From Actinomyces gaoshouyii (GTDB lineage: Bacteria; Actinomycetota; Actinomycetes; Actinomycetales; Actinomycetaceae): 64,000 bases of DNA. Positions 1 through 8,488 of the stretch are shown here, piece after piece. The DNA lies in contig NZ_MVIV01000002.1 of assembly GCF_002072175.1 (NCBI RefSeq), positions 310,001-374,000 on the forward strand, written 5' to 3'. Below the pieces are notes generated by a model, which made no database searches, had not been told where the DNA came from, and saw only the letters and a list, made by a program, of their open reading frames with translations. How positions within the stretch are numbered: position 1 is the stretch's first letter; every line of letters begins with the position of its first letter. The translations under genes were made by a program, and so were the position numbers.

Positions 1-12
1 GGCCTCGTCCCC

Positions 13-28
13 TGTTTCACGTGAAACA
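13..28. other. parS: parS centromere site (perfect 16-mer)
   Basis: The 16 bases TGTTTCACGTGAAACA are a perfect palindrome and match the widely conserved bacterial parS consensus (TGTTNCACGTGAAACA). ParB binds this site and nucleates the partition complex near the origin. It lies just past the 3' end of parB, next to the hairpin at 29-63. Confidence 0.93.
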
Positions 29-63
29 GTCGCGCCGCCAATCGAGAGGATTGGCGGCGCGAC
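29..63 (-). terminator. Hairpin terminator after parB
   Basis: A perfect 15-bp inverted repeat (GTCGCGCCGCCAATC and its complement) surrounds a 5-nt loop. It sits 27 bases past the parB stop codon. Only a short T run follows on the minus strand, as is common for actinobacterial terminators. It probably ends the rpmH-to-parB gene string. Confidence 0.75.
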
Positions 64-89
64 GATCGAGCGGTCGAGTCGAAAGGCCT

Positions 90-1553
90 TCAGACCTCGT
101 CAAGCGAGGTACCCGGTGCGAGGGCCTCGACCAGACGGGCAAGATCATCCTCACCCGCGAACTCGATAGTGATCTTTCCCTTCTTGACGCCTCGAACCAC
201 TTTCACCCGGGTGTCGAAGGCATCCGAGAGCCGAGTGGAGAGCGCGGGGAGGGGAAGTGAGCGACTGCGCTGAGGACTCGGCTTCGCAGCAGTGGCGGGT
301 TCGTCGTGAAGCGCGACGAGCTCCTCCGTTGCTCGCACGGAGAGGCCCTCGGAAACGATCCGCTCGGCGAGGGTCTCCATCGCATCATGGTCCGGCAGCC
401 CGAGGAGGGAGCGGGCGTGCCCTGCGCTGAGAACCCCGGCGGCGAGCCGGCGCTGCACGGTACCGGGCAGCTTCATGAGGCGCAGGGTGTTGGAAATCTG
501 AGAGCGTGAGCGCGCGATCCTCCGCGAGAGCTCAGCATGAGTGCAGCCGAAGTCCTCCAGGAGCGCCTGATACGCCGCGGCTTCTTCCAGGGGATTCAGT
601 TGAACGCGGTGGAGATTCTCCAGCAGGGCATCGCGGAGCAGATCCTGATCGTCGGTATAGCGGACAATCGCAGGAATCGTCTCAATACCAGCATGCTTGG
701 AAGCGCGCAAACGGCGCTCACCCATGATGAGTTCGTAGCGTGTGCCTTCCTCATCATCAATGCGGCGAACGACGATCGGCTGGAGGAGCCCGACCTCCTT
801 GATGGAGGAGGCGAGTTCTTCGATATCCTCCTCATCGAAGACCTGTCGTGGCTGCCTCGGGTTGGGCGAGATGAGCTCCACAGGAAGCTCCGCGAAGGTC
901 GCTCCTGGAACCGGGACGAGCCCGCTGGGATCCTCTCCCTGCCCGTCGTCGTCGCCGCTCTCACTGGGAATCGGCATCGAGCCACCATTCTCGACGACCT
1001 CCTCCTCAGCCACCACGTCCTGTGGCTCAGCGGCATTGACATCACCAGGCTGGGGAGGCGCCGCATCAGTGTTCTTCACAGCGGGAGTGTCAGTTTCACG
1101 TGAAACCGATGTCTTCCCAGAACCGGAGTCCTTCTGAGCGGTTTCACGTGAAACACCGTCGACGGCCTTCGCCGCCTTCTTCTCGATCTCGCTCGCCGGC
1201 CGCCTCGCCGCGACGCTCGTGCGCGCCTCCGTGGTCTCCACGGGCTGCCGACTCCGATTACCCGAGCCCTTCCGCCCATTCTTCGAGGCCCTCTTCGACG
1301 GGGCGAGGAGAGTGGCGGCGATATCCGCCGAAGTGTGTGCGGCGTGCCCGGATACCGTGGATTCCTCCACGGTGCCGGGCTCCTTCTCGCCATCTCCGAT
1401 ATTCGCCTTCACGCCGTCGTCCGCCTTGGTGACGCGAGCGGCGCGCCCTTCGGGGAAGAAGACATCTGTGGGGCGCCTGGCGGGCGCCTCCGCCTGGGCC
1501 TCCGGGATGAGGGCCTGCAGCCCGCGACCGAGTCCGCGCTTCTTCTGCGCCAT
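90..1553 (-). CDS. parB: Chromosome partitioning protein ParB
   Basis: ParB binds parS and spreads on DNA as a CTP-dependent clamp to segregate origins together with ParA. The 487-residue protein starts with the conserved ParA-stimulating motif [11 protein letters not shown] (residues 7-17). A long low-complexity linker follows (about 20-220), longer than usual. Next comes the ParB N-terminal domain with the clamp/CTP motif GERRLRA (about 280-286), a helix-turn-helix region (about 320-360) and a C-terminal dimerisation segment. It lies 6 bp downstream of parA and is co-transcribed with it. Unusually, the linker codes twice for SRET through two parS-like palindromes (1092-1107 and 1140-1155), so the gene carries its own binding sites. 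The identification is secure. Confidence 0.97.
   Translation of the reverse strand: MAQKKRGLGRGLQALIPEAQAEAPARRPTDVFFPEGRAARVTKADDGVKANIGDGEKEPGTVEESTVSGHAAHTSADIAATLLAPSKRASKNGRKGSGNRSRQPVETTEARTSVAARRPASEIEKKAAKAVDGVSRETAQKDSGSGKTSVSRETDTPAVKNTDAAPPQPGDVNAAEPQDVVAEEEVVENGGSMPIPSESGDDDGQGEDPSGLVPVPGATFAELPVELISPNPRQPRQVFDEEDIEELASSIKEVGLLQPIVVRRIDDEEGTRYELIMGERRLRASKHAGIETIPAIVRYTDDQDLLRDALLENLHRVQLNPLEEAAAYQALLEDFGCTHAELSRRIARSRSQISNTLRLMKLPGTVQRRLAAGVLSAGHARSLLGLPDHDAMETLAERIVSEGLSVRATEELVALHDEPATAAKPSPQRSRSLPLPALSTRLSDAFDTRVKVVRGVKKGKITIEFAGEDDLARLVEALAPGTSLDEV
1092..1107. other. parS: parS-like site inside parB
   Basis: The 14-base palindrome GTTTCACGTGAAAC (1093-1106) matches parS except at the two outermost bases. 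It lies in the linker part of parB and encodes Ser-Arg-Glu-Thr on the coding strand. Together with sites at 13-28 and 1140-1155 it forms a three-site centromere cluster. Confidence 0.85.
1140..1155. other. parS: parS-like site inside parB (second)
   Basis: This is a second copy of GTTTCACGTGAAAC (1141-1154), with 15 of 16 parS positions matched, 48 bp from the previous one. It again encodes Ser-Arg-Glu-Thr in the ParB linker. The 48-bp spacing is a multiple of three, consistent with duplication of a coding segment. Confidence 0.87.
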
Positions 1554-1559
1554 CTGTGC

Positions 1560-2570
1560 TCAGGCCTCCTTGGAATTGTTGTCCGCCGTGCCGGCGTCGT
1601 TGCTGTTGTCATTTCCCGTGATCCCCACGTCCTCGACCTCAGGGTTGTGGGAGCCCTCGGTGGCCTCACGAACCACACGCCGCATCTGCCATCCCTCGAT
1701 GCCGCGGTCGGCGATCTCCCAAGCGAGTCGCTTATAGGCGATGGCGCCTGAAGCACGTGGATCCCAGAACACCACGGGCGAGCCGAAGGAGGGGGCCTCC
1801 GCCACTCGAATCGAGCGCGGGATCTTCGTGTCGAGTGTGGCATCGGGGAAGTAGGTCCGCACTTCCGCCTCCACATCCCTGGCGAGAGTGGTGCGCCCAT
1901 CGAACATGGTCAGGACAATCATCGAGACCGCCAGGGCTGGGTTGTGAATCTCCGCGATCCGCTCGATGGAGCGGCTGAGCAGCGCCAAGCCCTCCAGGGC
2001 GTAGTACTCGGCCTGCATGGGGATGAGCACCTCGTTGGCGGCCACGAAGGCGTTGATCGTCATGATGCCCAGGCTGGGAGGGCAGTCGATGATGATGTAG
2101 TCCATCCGGGACTGCCCGTCCTCGTATCGGGAGCGCAGATAGTCCTCAAGGGCGAGGCGAAGTTTGGATTCACGTGACGAGGTGTTGATGAGTTCGATCT
2201 CGACGGCGGCCACGTCAATCGTGGCGGGCAGGCAGTAGAGAGTCGGGGCGAAGCGCGTCTGAACGACGACGTCCCTGAACGGCATGCCATCCACGAGGAC
2301 GTCGTAGATCGATGCGTGCTCCTCATCGTGGGGCACGCCGAGGGCAGTGGAGGCATTGCCCTGGGAGTCGGCGTCAATGAGCAGCACGTGAAGACCTGCT
2401 TCCGCGAGGGCGGCGGCCACGTTGACGGCGGTCGAAGTCTTGCCGACCCCGCCCTTCTGGTTGGCCACCGCGATCACCCGGGTCTGCTCAGGTGGCTGGA
2501 ACCCGCCCTCGGCCAGCTCGTTCAGTGTCGAGTGATCAGCTCGGACCTGATCGAAGATGGATCCCGGCAC
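1560..2570 (-). CDS. parA: Chromosome partitioning ATPase ParA
   Basis: ParA is the Walker-type ATPase that binds the nucleoid and moves ParB-parS complexes. The deviant Walker A motif KGGVGKTST is near the N-terminus, followed by LIDADSQGN (A') and the Walker B stretch IIIDCPPSLG. I chose the GTG start at 2568-2570 because GGAGGAG lies 6 nt upstream of it; an in-frame ATG at 2606 has no such site and would add 12 residues. The product is then 336 residues, including a roughly 35-residue N-terminal tail before the Walker domain. It is followed 6 bp later by parB. Upstream, 102 bp separate it from rsmG and may hold a promoter. Confidence 0.95.
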   Translation of the reverse strand: MPGSIFDQVRADHSTLNELAEGGFQPPEQTRVIAVANQKGGVGKTSTAVNVAAALAEAGLHVLLIDADSQGNASTALGVPHDEEHASIYDVLVDGMPFRDVVVQTRFAPTLYCLPATIDVAAVEIELINTSSRESKLRLALEDYLRSRYEDGQSRMDYIIIDCPPSLGIMTINAFVAANEVLIPMQAEYYALEGLALLSRSIERIAEIHNPALAVSMIVLTMFDGRTTLARDVEAEVRTYFPDATLDTKIPRSIRVAEAPSFGSPVVFWDPRASGAIAYKRLAWEIADRGIEGWQMRRVVREATEGSHNPEVEDVGITGNDNSNDAGTADNNSKEA

Positions 2571-2672
2571 GCTGCTCTCCTCCAACGACGGCGCACGGTA
2601 CCTCAAGGGGCACCGTCTGTCCCGCCAGTCTACGGCAGAGTACCGCGAGCCACTGGTGGGCGCGAGGCGAAC

Positions 2673-3344
2673 TCAGCGACGCGGGCGCTGAACCTGAACG
2701 ACTTTCGTCACGTCGTCGCCGGCGGTGACGACTTCATGGATGACAGCAGGCAGGAGCTTCATCTTCTTAATGACGTACTTGGCATCGCGGACCTCGTCGT
2801 CCGCCTTGGCCCCCTTGAGGGCGAGGAGGCTCGCCCCGGGGCGGAGCATCGGCGCCGTGAGCCGGATGAGCTTGGAGAGATTGGCGACGGCGCGCGCGGT
2901 CACAGCGTCGTACTTCTCCTTCACCTCCTCGGCCCGGGCACGGTGAATCGTCACGTTGTCGAAGCCGAGCTCCTCGACGACATCTGATAACCACGCCACG
3001 CGGCGCTCCATTGTTTCAATAAGAGATACTTCTAGATCTGGTCGGATGATCGCAATGATGATCCCGGGGAAACCCGCGCCGGATCCGACGTCGGCCACGG
3101 TCCCCCGGGAGGGGAGGAAGGGCCCGACAGCGGCGGAGTTGACGAGGTGGCGGGACCAGAGCCTGGGAAGCTCCCGGGGACCCAGGAGACCCCGCAACTC
3201 GCCCTCGGCGACCAGCATCTGGGCGAAGCGCTCCGCCGCGGGGAAGCCGAGTCCGAAGATCTCGCGCATCTCCTCGCTCGGCTGCTCAACCCCTGTGGCC
3301 TGATCCGCCAGGGCGCTCCCGGCGTCCTCCCGGTCCGACCCCAT
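2673..3344 (-). CDS. rsmG: 16S rRNA (guanine527-N7)-methyltransferase RsmG
   Basis: RsmG methylates N7 of G527 in 16S rRNA using S-adenosylmethionine; its loss gives low-level streptomycin resistance. The 223-residue protein has the SAM-binding glycine motif DVGSGAGFPGI (about 88-98) and the family motifs SRHLVNS (about 67) and TARAVANLSKL (about 150), all typical of GidB/RsmG. Only 2 bp separate it from khpB upstream, so the two are translated from one message. This is the usual place for rsmG in actinobacterial origins. Confidence 0.96.
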   Translation of the reverse strand: MGSDREDAGSALADQATGVEQPSEEMREIFGLGFPAAERFAQMLVAEGELRGLLGPRELPRLWSRHLVNSAAVGPFLPSRGTVADVGSGAGFPGIIIAIIRPDLEVSLIETMERRVAWLSDVVEELGFDNVTIHRARAEEVKEKYDAVTARAVANLSKLIRLTAPMLRPGASLLALKGAKADDEVRDAKYVIKKMKLLPAVIHEVVTAGDDVTKVVQVQRPRR

Positions 3345-3346
3345 CC

Positions 3347-3946
3347 TCAGTCCTGGCCCTGCTCGCCGGCCTTGTCGCTGTCAGCGCCGCCAGTATCGTC
3401 GATACCAGGCTCGTCACCCTCCTCGGGCAGCATGATGACGACGCGGCGGTGCGGCTCGGCGCCCTCGGACTCGGAGACCAGCCCTGCTGCGGCGACGACG
3501 TCGTGGCAGACCTTCCGCTCGAAGGGATTCATCGGCGCCAAGGACACGGTCTCGCCCGAGGCGTGGACGCGGGCGACGGCCTCGGCGGCGATCTTGGTGA
3601 GCTCCTCGCGCCGCTCCGCACGATAACCGTTGATGTCGAGCATGAGGCGCGAGCGGTTGCCTGTGCGGGCCTGGACGGCGAGCCGGGTGAGCTCCTGAAC
3701 GGCCTCGAGGACCTCACCGTCGCGACCGACGAGGTCGGCGAGCTCGCGCTCATCGCCCTCCTCCGAGGCGACGATGGCGATGGAGGCACGGCCGTGATCG
3801 ACGTCGATGTCGATGTCCCCGCCGAGGTCGGCGATGTCGAGGAGTTCCTCGAGGTAGTCGGCACCGATCTCGCCCTCCTCCTCCAGGCGCTTGACGGTGT
3901 TGGAAACGGCCGGGGCCGCTACCGCGTTGTCAGTGTTGTCCGTCAC
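3347..3946 (-). CDS. khpB: RNA-binding KH/R3H protein KhpB (Jag/EloR)
   Basis: This 199-residue protein has the two RNA-binding modules of the Jag/KhpB/EloR family. A KH-like domain covers about 45-115, with the loop VGRDGEVLEAVQEL. An R3H domain follows, centred on the segment NPFERKVCHDVVAAAG (about 143-158) and ending in the basic strand EPHRRVVIML. The tail is acidic and disordered. Family members bind RNA and influence cell elongation, often together with the membrane insertase operon. It sits 56 bp after yidC and 2 bp before rsmG. Confidence 0.92.
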   Translation of the reverse strand: MTDNTDNAVAAPAVSNTVKRLEEEGEIGADYLEELLDIADLGGDIDIDVDHGRASIAIVASEEGDERELADLVGRDGEVLEAVQELTRLAVQARTGNRSRLMLDINGYRAERREELTKIAAEAVARVHASGETVSLAPMNPFERKVCHDVVAAAGLVSESEGAEPHRRVVIMLPEEGDEPGIDDTGGADSDKAGEQGQD

Positions 3947-4002
3947 GATCTGTCCGTTCCTTTGCTTCTCAGAGTTCGATGCTGGGTGGACTGAGGCTTC
4001 GC

Positions 4003-5205
4003 TCAGCGGTTCTTGCGCTGCTTCTTGGCCTGGGCCTTGCGCTTGGCGGCCGCCTGCTGGCGGGCGCGGGCCTTGCGCTCGTAACGGCGCCTGGCGATCT
4101 CCTGCTCGGTGAGCCCACCGTGCTTGGCCGAACCCGTCGTCATCGAGGCGTGCGAGTCGTCATCCGACGCGCCGTCCTCCGAGCCCTTCGCGGCGTGGGC
4201 CTCCTGGACGGTGGCCGGCAGAGACCTCTTCTGGCGGTTCTTGCGCACGGGCTGAACGCGCTGGCCCCCGGTCCTGCCGGCGGCCTCGGCCTGCGCGGCG
4301 CGCTTGGCGGCTTCCTCCTCCTCGAGAGAGGGCAGGCCCTTGGCGGCGCGCTTGGCGTTCTGCTTGGCGCGGTAGTTGCGCTCGGCCTCCGACCCCGGTG
4401 CCGGCATTCGGTGGATCGTGTAGAACTGCTGGCCCATGGTCCACAGGTTGGAGACCAGCCAGTAGATGAGCACGCCGATCTGGAAGTTGATGCCCGTGAC
4501 CGCGAACATGATGGGCATCACCGTCGTCATGATCTTCTGGGTGCGCATCATCGGGTTGTCGTCCGTCTTGGACGAGTCCGGCATGTTCTTGGTGGTGATC
4601 TGCGCCATCGTGTACCACTGGCTCACGGACATGGCCAGGATGAGGATGACGGAGACGATCTGGACCGTCAGATCGCCGTCGGCCCGCATGAAGGACGAGG
4701 ACAGCGGAGCCCCGAGGACAGTGGAGTCCTGCACCTGCTGGGCGAACTCCTGGGTCAGGGGGCCGATGGAGTAATGACCGCTATACCCCTCACCGCTGGC
4801 GATGGGCTGGAGGTGGTTGAGGACTCGGAAGAGAGCCCAGAAGATCGGCAACTGCACGATGATGGGCATGCAGGAGGCCAAGGGGTTGGTCCCGTGCTTG
4901 CGGTAGAGGGCCATCATCTCCTCCTGCTGCCGCTGGCGGGAGGCGGGGTCCTTCTTGCCCTTGTACTTGTCCTGGAGGGCCTTGAGCTCGGGCTGCATGA
5001 GCTGCATGCCACGCTGGGCGCGGATCTGCCGCACGAACAGCGGCATGATGAGCAGGCGGACCACGATCGTCAGGCCGACGATCGACAGCACCCAGGCGAT
5101 GCCGGCGCCGTCGGGCAGGCCGATCGCGACCAGGGCCTGGTGGATATGGACCATGACCCAGGCGATAGCCACCTTGAGCGGCCAAAGGAACGAGTCCATC
5201 TGCAC
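4003..5205 (-). CDS. yidC: Membrane protein insertase YidC
   Basis: YidC (Oxa1 family) inserts and folds inner-membrane proteins, alone or with SecYEG. The 400-residue protein lacks the large periplasmic domain of Gram-negative YidC. Membrane segments lie near residues 10-30, 38-58, 110-130, 190-210 and 235-270. The conserved intramembrane arginine is in TIVVRLLIMPL (about 50). The last 110 residues are a long basic tail rich in Lys/Arg/Ala, as in actinobacterial members, and probably touch ribosomal RNA. It follows yidD by 57 bp in the rpmH-rnpA-yidD-yidC string. Confidence 0.96.
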   Translation of the reverse strand: MQMDSFLWPLKVAIAWVMVHIHQALVAIGLPDGAGIAWVLSIVGLTIVVRLLIMPLFVRQIRAQRGMQLMQPELKALQDKYKGKKDPASRQRQQEEMMALYRKHGTNPLASCMPIIVQLPIFWALFRVLNHLQPIASGEGYSGHYSIGPLTQEFAQQVQDSTVLGAPLSSSFMRADGDLTVQIVSVILILAMSVSQWYTMAQITTKNMPDSSKTDDNPMMRTQKIMTTVMPIMFAVTGINFQIGVLIYWLVSNLWTMGQQFYTIHRMPAPGSEAERNYRAKQNAKRAAKGLPSLEEEEAAKRAAQAEAAGRTGGQRVQPVRKNRQKRSLPATVQEAHAAKGSEDGASDDDSHASMTTGSAKHGGLTEQEIARRRYERKARARQQAAAKRKAQAKKQRKNR

Positions 5206-5262
5206 TCCTTGTATGCGTCTGGCGGGAGGGAACCGCCTGCCGGATGATCCAGCGCTCCCCGC

Positions 5263-5568
5263 TCAGCCCTCCTCGAGCTCGAAGCGGGGGATGTCGTGTG
5301 GGTAGTGGTAGCGCCATTGACCGCGGTCAGGCACATGGTCGACGCCGCCCCTGCTCCAGGGATTGCATCTGAGGATCCGCCAGGCCCCCAGCACGAGGCC
5401 CTTGAGGGCGCCATGCGTGCCCAGCGCCTCGACGGCGTAGGACGAGCAGCTCGGATAGTAGCGGCACCTGGCAGGGATCACCGGGGAGATCCACCGCTGG
5501 TAGGCGTGAACGCAGGCCTTCATGACCTGGGCCAGGGGCGAGGGACGAGTACTGAGCGAGTCGATCAT
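5263..5568 (-). CDS. yidD: Membrane protein insertion efficiency factor YidD
   Basis: This 101-residue protein carries the YidD (DUF37, HlyA-like) signature: [20 protein letters not shown] near residues 23-42 with its conserved cysteines, followed by [19 protein letters not shown]. It acts at the inner face of the membrane and assists YidC-dependent insertion. Its start overlaps the end of rnpA by 4 bp, so the two are translationally coupled. Confidence 0.95.
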   Translation of the reverse strand: MIDSLSTRPSPLAQVMKACVHAYQRWISPVIPARCRYYPSCSSYAVEALGTHGALKGLVLGAWRILRCNPWSRGGVDHVPDRGQWRYHYPHDIPRFELEEG

Positions 5569-5942
5569 CGCCGTCGTCCTCTTCTCGCAAGATCGCGGCT
5601 GCGGGTCAGCGCGCGATCGAGATCGGCACCGAGCTCAGCGCTCGTGGCGCCGTCGGCGGCGGCGAGCCCCCGGATGACGATTCGCGAGCCGGGCTCGACG
5701 CCCCCGATCCTCGCCCTCATGAGGGCCCGGATACGACGCTTGATGCGATTGCGGTGCGTGGCCCTGGCCACCTGCTTCTTCGACACCACGACGCCGACGA
5801 GTCCGGGAGAGGTGTCCCCGGCCTCATCGGCGCGGTAACGGTAGTAATGGACGACGAGCCTGCGGCTCCCACTGCGCGCACCGCACTGCACCGCGATCGA
5901 GAAATCATCCGATCGCAGCATCCGATGCGCGGCCGGGAGCAC
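5565..5942 (-). CDS. rnpA: Ribonuclease P protein component
   Basis: RnpA is the protein cofactor that helps the RNase P RNA cleave the 5' leader of tRNA precursors. The 125-residue basic protein has the family pattern: N-terminal LRSDDFSIA, then [20 protein letters not shown] (about 50-69), which contains the RNR signature. The GTG start lies one base after the rpmH stop codon, so both genes share one message. Size is normal for the family. Confidence 0.95.
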   Translation of the reverse strand: MLPAAHRMLRSDDFSIAVQCGARSGSRRLVVHYYRYRADEAGDTSPGLVGVVVSKKQVARATHRNRIKRRIRALMRARIGGVEPGSRIVIRGLAAADGATSAELGADLDRALTRSRDLARRGRRR

Positions 5943-5943
5943 C

Positions 5944-6081
5944 TCAGGCAGCGAGACGCGCGCGGCCCTTGCGGCGGCGCGAGGCGAGGACGGCGCGGCC
6001 AGCGCGGGTGCTCATGCGCTTGCGGAAGCCGTGCACCTTGGCGCGACGGCGGTTGTTCGGCTGGAAGGTCCGCTTGCTCAC
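5944..6081 (-). CDS. rpmH: 50S ribosomal protein L34
   Basis: L34 is a small basic protein of the large ribosomal subunit. The 45-residue product reads [19 protein letters not shown] after the initiator and ends with [11 protein letters not shown], an almost invariant sequence in bacteria. It starts with GTG at 6079-6081, preceded by AGGAG about 8 nt upstream. It is the first gene of the rpmH-rnpA-yidD-yidC-khpB-rsmG string, divergent from dnaA across 246 bp. Confidence 0.97.
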   Translation of the reverse strand: MSKRTFQPNNRRRAKVHGFRKRMSTRAGRAVLASRRRKGRARLAA

Positions 6082-6191
6082 GGGGATACTCCTGGTCGGA
6101 AACGTGGAACAGCGCGACGCGGGCCGCGGCGCTGTCGCTCGCGGTGGCTGCTCCAGGGTGGGGGGCGTGACTCCACGCGAACGTCCGCACC

Positions 6192-6221
6192 ACAATACGT
6201 TTCGGCGCTCTGACGGGTCAA
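6192..6221 (-). promoter_or_regulatory. Likely promoter of rpmH operon
   Basis: On the minus strand, TTGACC (6221-6216) and TATTGT (6197-6192) are separated by 18 bp, a good fit to a housekeeping sigma promoter. The predicted transcript has a leader of about 105 nt before rpmH. A comparable clear promoter for dnaA on the other strand was not found, though TAGGCT at 6283-6288 and TAGATA at 6296-6301 are possible -10 elements. Confidence 0.6.
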
Positions 6222-6327
6222 ACTCCCGGTAGTGCTCGAGGGTGAGAAACGGGCCACGTCGGCGCAAGGCTCCCCCGCGCGTTAGGCTCGTCGTCTAGAT
6301 ACGTTCATCATCACTCAGGAGAACCAC

Positions 6328-7878
6328 GTGCTCGAGGACGCGGTCACCAAGTGGCATTCGGCTCTCGAGGTCCTCGCGGCCTCGGGCGAGCTCGGCCAGG
6401 GCAAGGTGTCCATCATCCGCATGACCCGGGTCATCGACGTCGATGGCACCCTGGTCCTCGTCGCGGGCTCCTCGTTCGCCAAGGACATCATCGACAAGTC
6501 CCGCGACCCCATCGGCCGTGCCCTCATGACCGCCTGGGGCAAGGAGGTCCCCTTCGAGGTCATGATCGACACCTCCGGGGACCCTGTGCCCCCGCCGGCG
6601 CCGCCCATCGCGCCACCGGTGGTCCACCCCACTGCCATGGCCGATGCCGGATCAGCGCCGTCGACCCTCTCCCCACCATCGGTGCCGTCGGGCGTCCCCC
6701 TTGCCCAGCAGATGCCGTCGGCCCTCATGACGGGGCGCACCGACTTCGCGATGGGTGAGAACGGATCCTCGACGGGGAGCACCGGGTCCAATCCCTTCGC
6801 CGCCACGGCGCCCGCGGGCTCTGACGGCTCGACCCTCAACCCGCGCTACACCTTCGACGCCTACGTCACCGGCTCCTCCAACCGATTCGCGCACGCGGCG
6901 TCGATCGCCGTCGCCGAGGCTCCGGCGCGCGCCTACAATCCCCTGTTCATCTACGGGGGCTCCGGGCTGGGCAAGACCCACCTCCTCCACGCCATCGGCC
7001 ACTACGCGCGCACGCTCGACCCCACGATGCGAATCAAGTACGTCAACTCCGAGGAGTTCACGGCCGATTTCATCGCCGCCGTGCGCGACAACCGCGACAA
7101 CGGCAGCCTCGACTCCTTCAAGCGCCGCTACCGCGACGTCGATATCCTGCTCGTTGACGACATCCAGTTCCTGGCGGACAAGGAGCAGACCCTCGAGGAG
7201 TTCTTCCACACCTTCAACGCCCTCCACTCCGCGGGCAAGCAGGTGGTCCTCACCGCGGACCAGCCGCCCAAGGCCATGAACAACCTTGACGAGCGCCTGC
7301 GCTCGCGCTTCGAGTGGGGCCTGCTCGCCGACGTCCAACCGCCGGATCTCGAGACCCGCATGGCGATCCTCTCGCTCAAGGCTCGGGCCGAGGGACTCGA
7401 CCTGCCCATGGACGTCCTGGAGTACATCGCCTCCCGGGTGACCACCAATATCCGCGAGCTCGAGGGCGCCCTTATCCGGGTGACCGCCTTCGCCTCGCTC
7501 AATCAGCAGACGATCGACCAGACCCTGGCCGAAATGGTCCTGCGGGACATCATCTCCGACCCCGCCAGCGAGGAGATCACCACCCCCCTCATCATGGCGC
7601 AGACGGCGGACTACTTCGGCATCACCGTGGACGACCTGTGCAGCGCCAACCGCTCGCGCCTCATCGTCCACGCGCGCCACATCGCCATGTACCTGTGCCG
7701 CGAGCTCACCGATCTCTCCCTGCCCAAGATCGGCCGGGAGTTCGGCGGACGCGACCACACCACCGTCATGAGCGCGGACAAGAAGATCCGCCAGCAGATG
7801 GCCGAGCGCCGCTCCACCTTCAATCAGGTCACCGAGATGACCAGCCGCATCAAGCAGGCGGCCCTGGAGCAGAACTGA
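6328..7878 (+). CDS. dnaA: Chromosomal replication initiator DnaA
   Basis: DnaA binds DnaA boxes at oriC, melts the origin and recruits helicase. The 516-residue protein has domain I (about 1-85), a long Pro/Ser/Ala-rich linker (about 90-170), an AAA+ domain with Walker [10 protein letters not shown] (about 209-217) and Walker [11 protein letters not shown] (about 272-281), and domain IV. Domain IV carries the box-binding helix [19 protein letters not shown] and the signature [12 protein letters not shown] near the C-terminus. The GTG start at 6328 has AGGAG 6 nt upstream. The gene is alone, followed by the 610-bp oriC interval. Confidence 0.98.
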   Translation: MLEDAVTKWHSALEVLAASGELGQGKVSIIRMTRVIDVDGTLVLVAGSSFAKDIIDKSRDPIGRALMTAWGKEVPFEVMIDTSGDPVPPPAPPIAPPVVHPTAMADAGSAPSTLSPPSVPSGVPLAQQMPSALMTGRTDFAMGENGSSTGSTGSNPFAATAPAGSDGSTLNPRYTFDAYVTGSSNRFAHAASIAVAEAPARAYNPLFIYGGSGLGKTHLLHAIGHYARTLDPTMRIKYVNSEEFTADFIAAVRDNRDNGSLDSFKRRYRDVDILLVDDIQFLADKEQTLEEFFHTFNALHSAGKQVVLTADQPPKAMNNLDERLRSRFEWGLLADVQPPDLETRMAILSLKARAEGLDLPMDVLEYIASRVTTNIRELEGALIRVTAFASLNQQTIDQTLAEMVLRDIISDPASEEITTPLIMAQTADYFGITVDDLCSANRSRLIVHARHIAMYLCRELTDLSLPKIGREFGGRDHTTVMSADKKIRQQMAERRSTFNQVTEMTSRIKQAALEQN

Positions 7879-8488
7879 TCTCTCGCCGAGACCGGTCGAA
7901 AATAGGAGCGAGACCGGTCCTCCATCCACAGACCCGCATGTGAAACGGAGCGCTGGCGCCGTCACCGCACCCTCCGAACCGGTTTCGATCATCATTTCGA
8001 CCGGTCTCGGATATAGGGGGTATGCCAACGACCATGAGGCCTATGTGACTCATGTGATTCGTGGGATGTTTGATCATTGATCCACGCCTGTGGACAGACC
8101 TGTGGACAACATCACCGACGCGGTGGACGCCGAGCCCCGGTCTGTGGCGCTCATCGGGTCTCGCTGTGAGCCGGCCCTGATCGCTGCTGCGCCCCTCCAC
8201 CCCTGCCATGCCCCAGGGCACCGAACCACTCCTTTGTCATTCCACACCCCCACCGGCGCCCAGCCAGCGCGGAAGTGCGTTTCCCACAGGATCCACACCT
8301 CCTACAACACCTACCAACTCACTACACCGACCCGAATCGCATGACCGGCCAACGAGGTGCCCGGCCCCCCAGCCCGAGCGCCTCCGGCCATGCGACGTGC
8401 GACCGACGCAGCAGGCGCCTCGTGCGCCAGGCGCAAACCGTCTACACTCGCCGATGTTGTTTGTCCGCACTCTCCTCAGGGGGCCACA
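7879..8488. other. oriC: oriC interval between dnaA and dnaN with DnaA-box-like sites
   Basis: This 610-bp stretch has no credible gene and is less GC-rich than its surroundings. Sites resembling the DnaA box (TTNTCCACA) are TGTGGACAA at 8101-8109 (reverse strand TTGTCCACA, the actinobacterial form) and TGTGGACAG at 8089-8097. Weaker ones are CCATCCACA at 7922-7930, GATCCACGC at 8079-8087 and GATCCACAC at 8290-8298. The AT-richer tract around 8011-8080 contains ATGTGATTCGT (8052-8062), which also occurs beside the second box cluster near 17990. The first 130 bp are a dispersed repeat copy. Position between dnaA and dnaN is the usual place for oriC in actinobacteria. Confidence 0.8.
7887..8010. 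repeat. 22-bp-phased ACCGGT element, copy 1 (inverted pair)
   Basis: The left arm (7887-7919) has two CGAGACCGGTC units starting 22 bp apart. The right arm (7976-8009) is the same design in reverse orientation, again with 22 bp between ACCGGT cores. The arms enclose about 56 bp containing CATCCACAG. The left arm is identical to that of copy 6 at 62323-62356. Overall size and inner CCACAG match copy 3 at 32199-32320, so both look like copies of one ~124-bp element. Confidence 0.85.

Noticed and set aside
2169-2182. Partial parS-like ATTCACGTGACG inside parA
   Set aside because: Only the central TCACGTGA matches; flanks differ from parS at most positions, unlike the three good sites.
7887-8010. 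CRISPR array interpretation of the 22-bp-phased repeats
   Set aside because: There are only two or three units per locus, the conserved core is about 10-12 bp, and no cas genes are present.
8208-8488. Possible N-terminal extension of dnaN and small frames in oriC
   Set aside because: The region has DnaA-box-like sites and no conserved coding; homologous clamps start at 8489.
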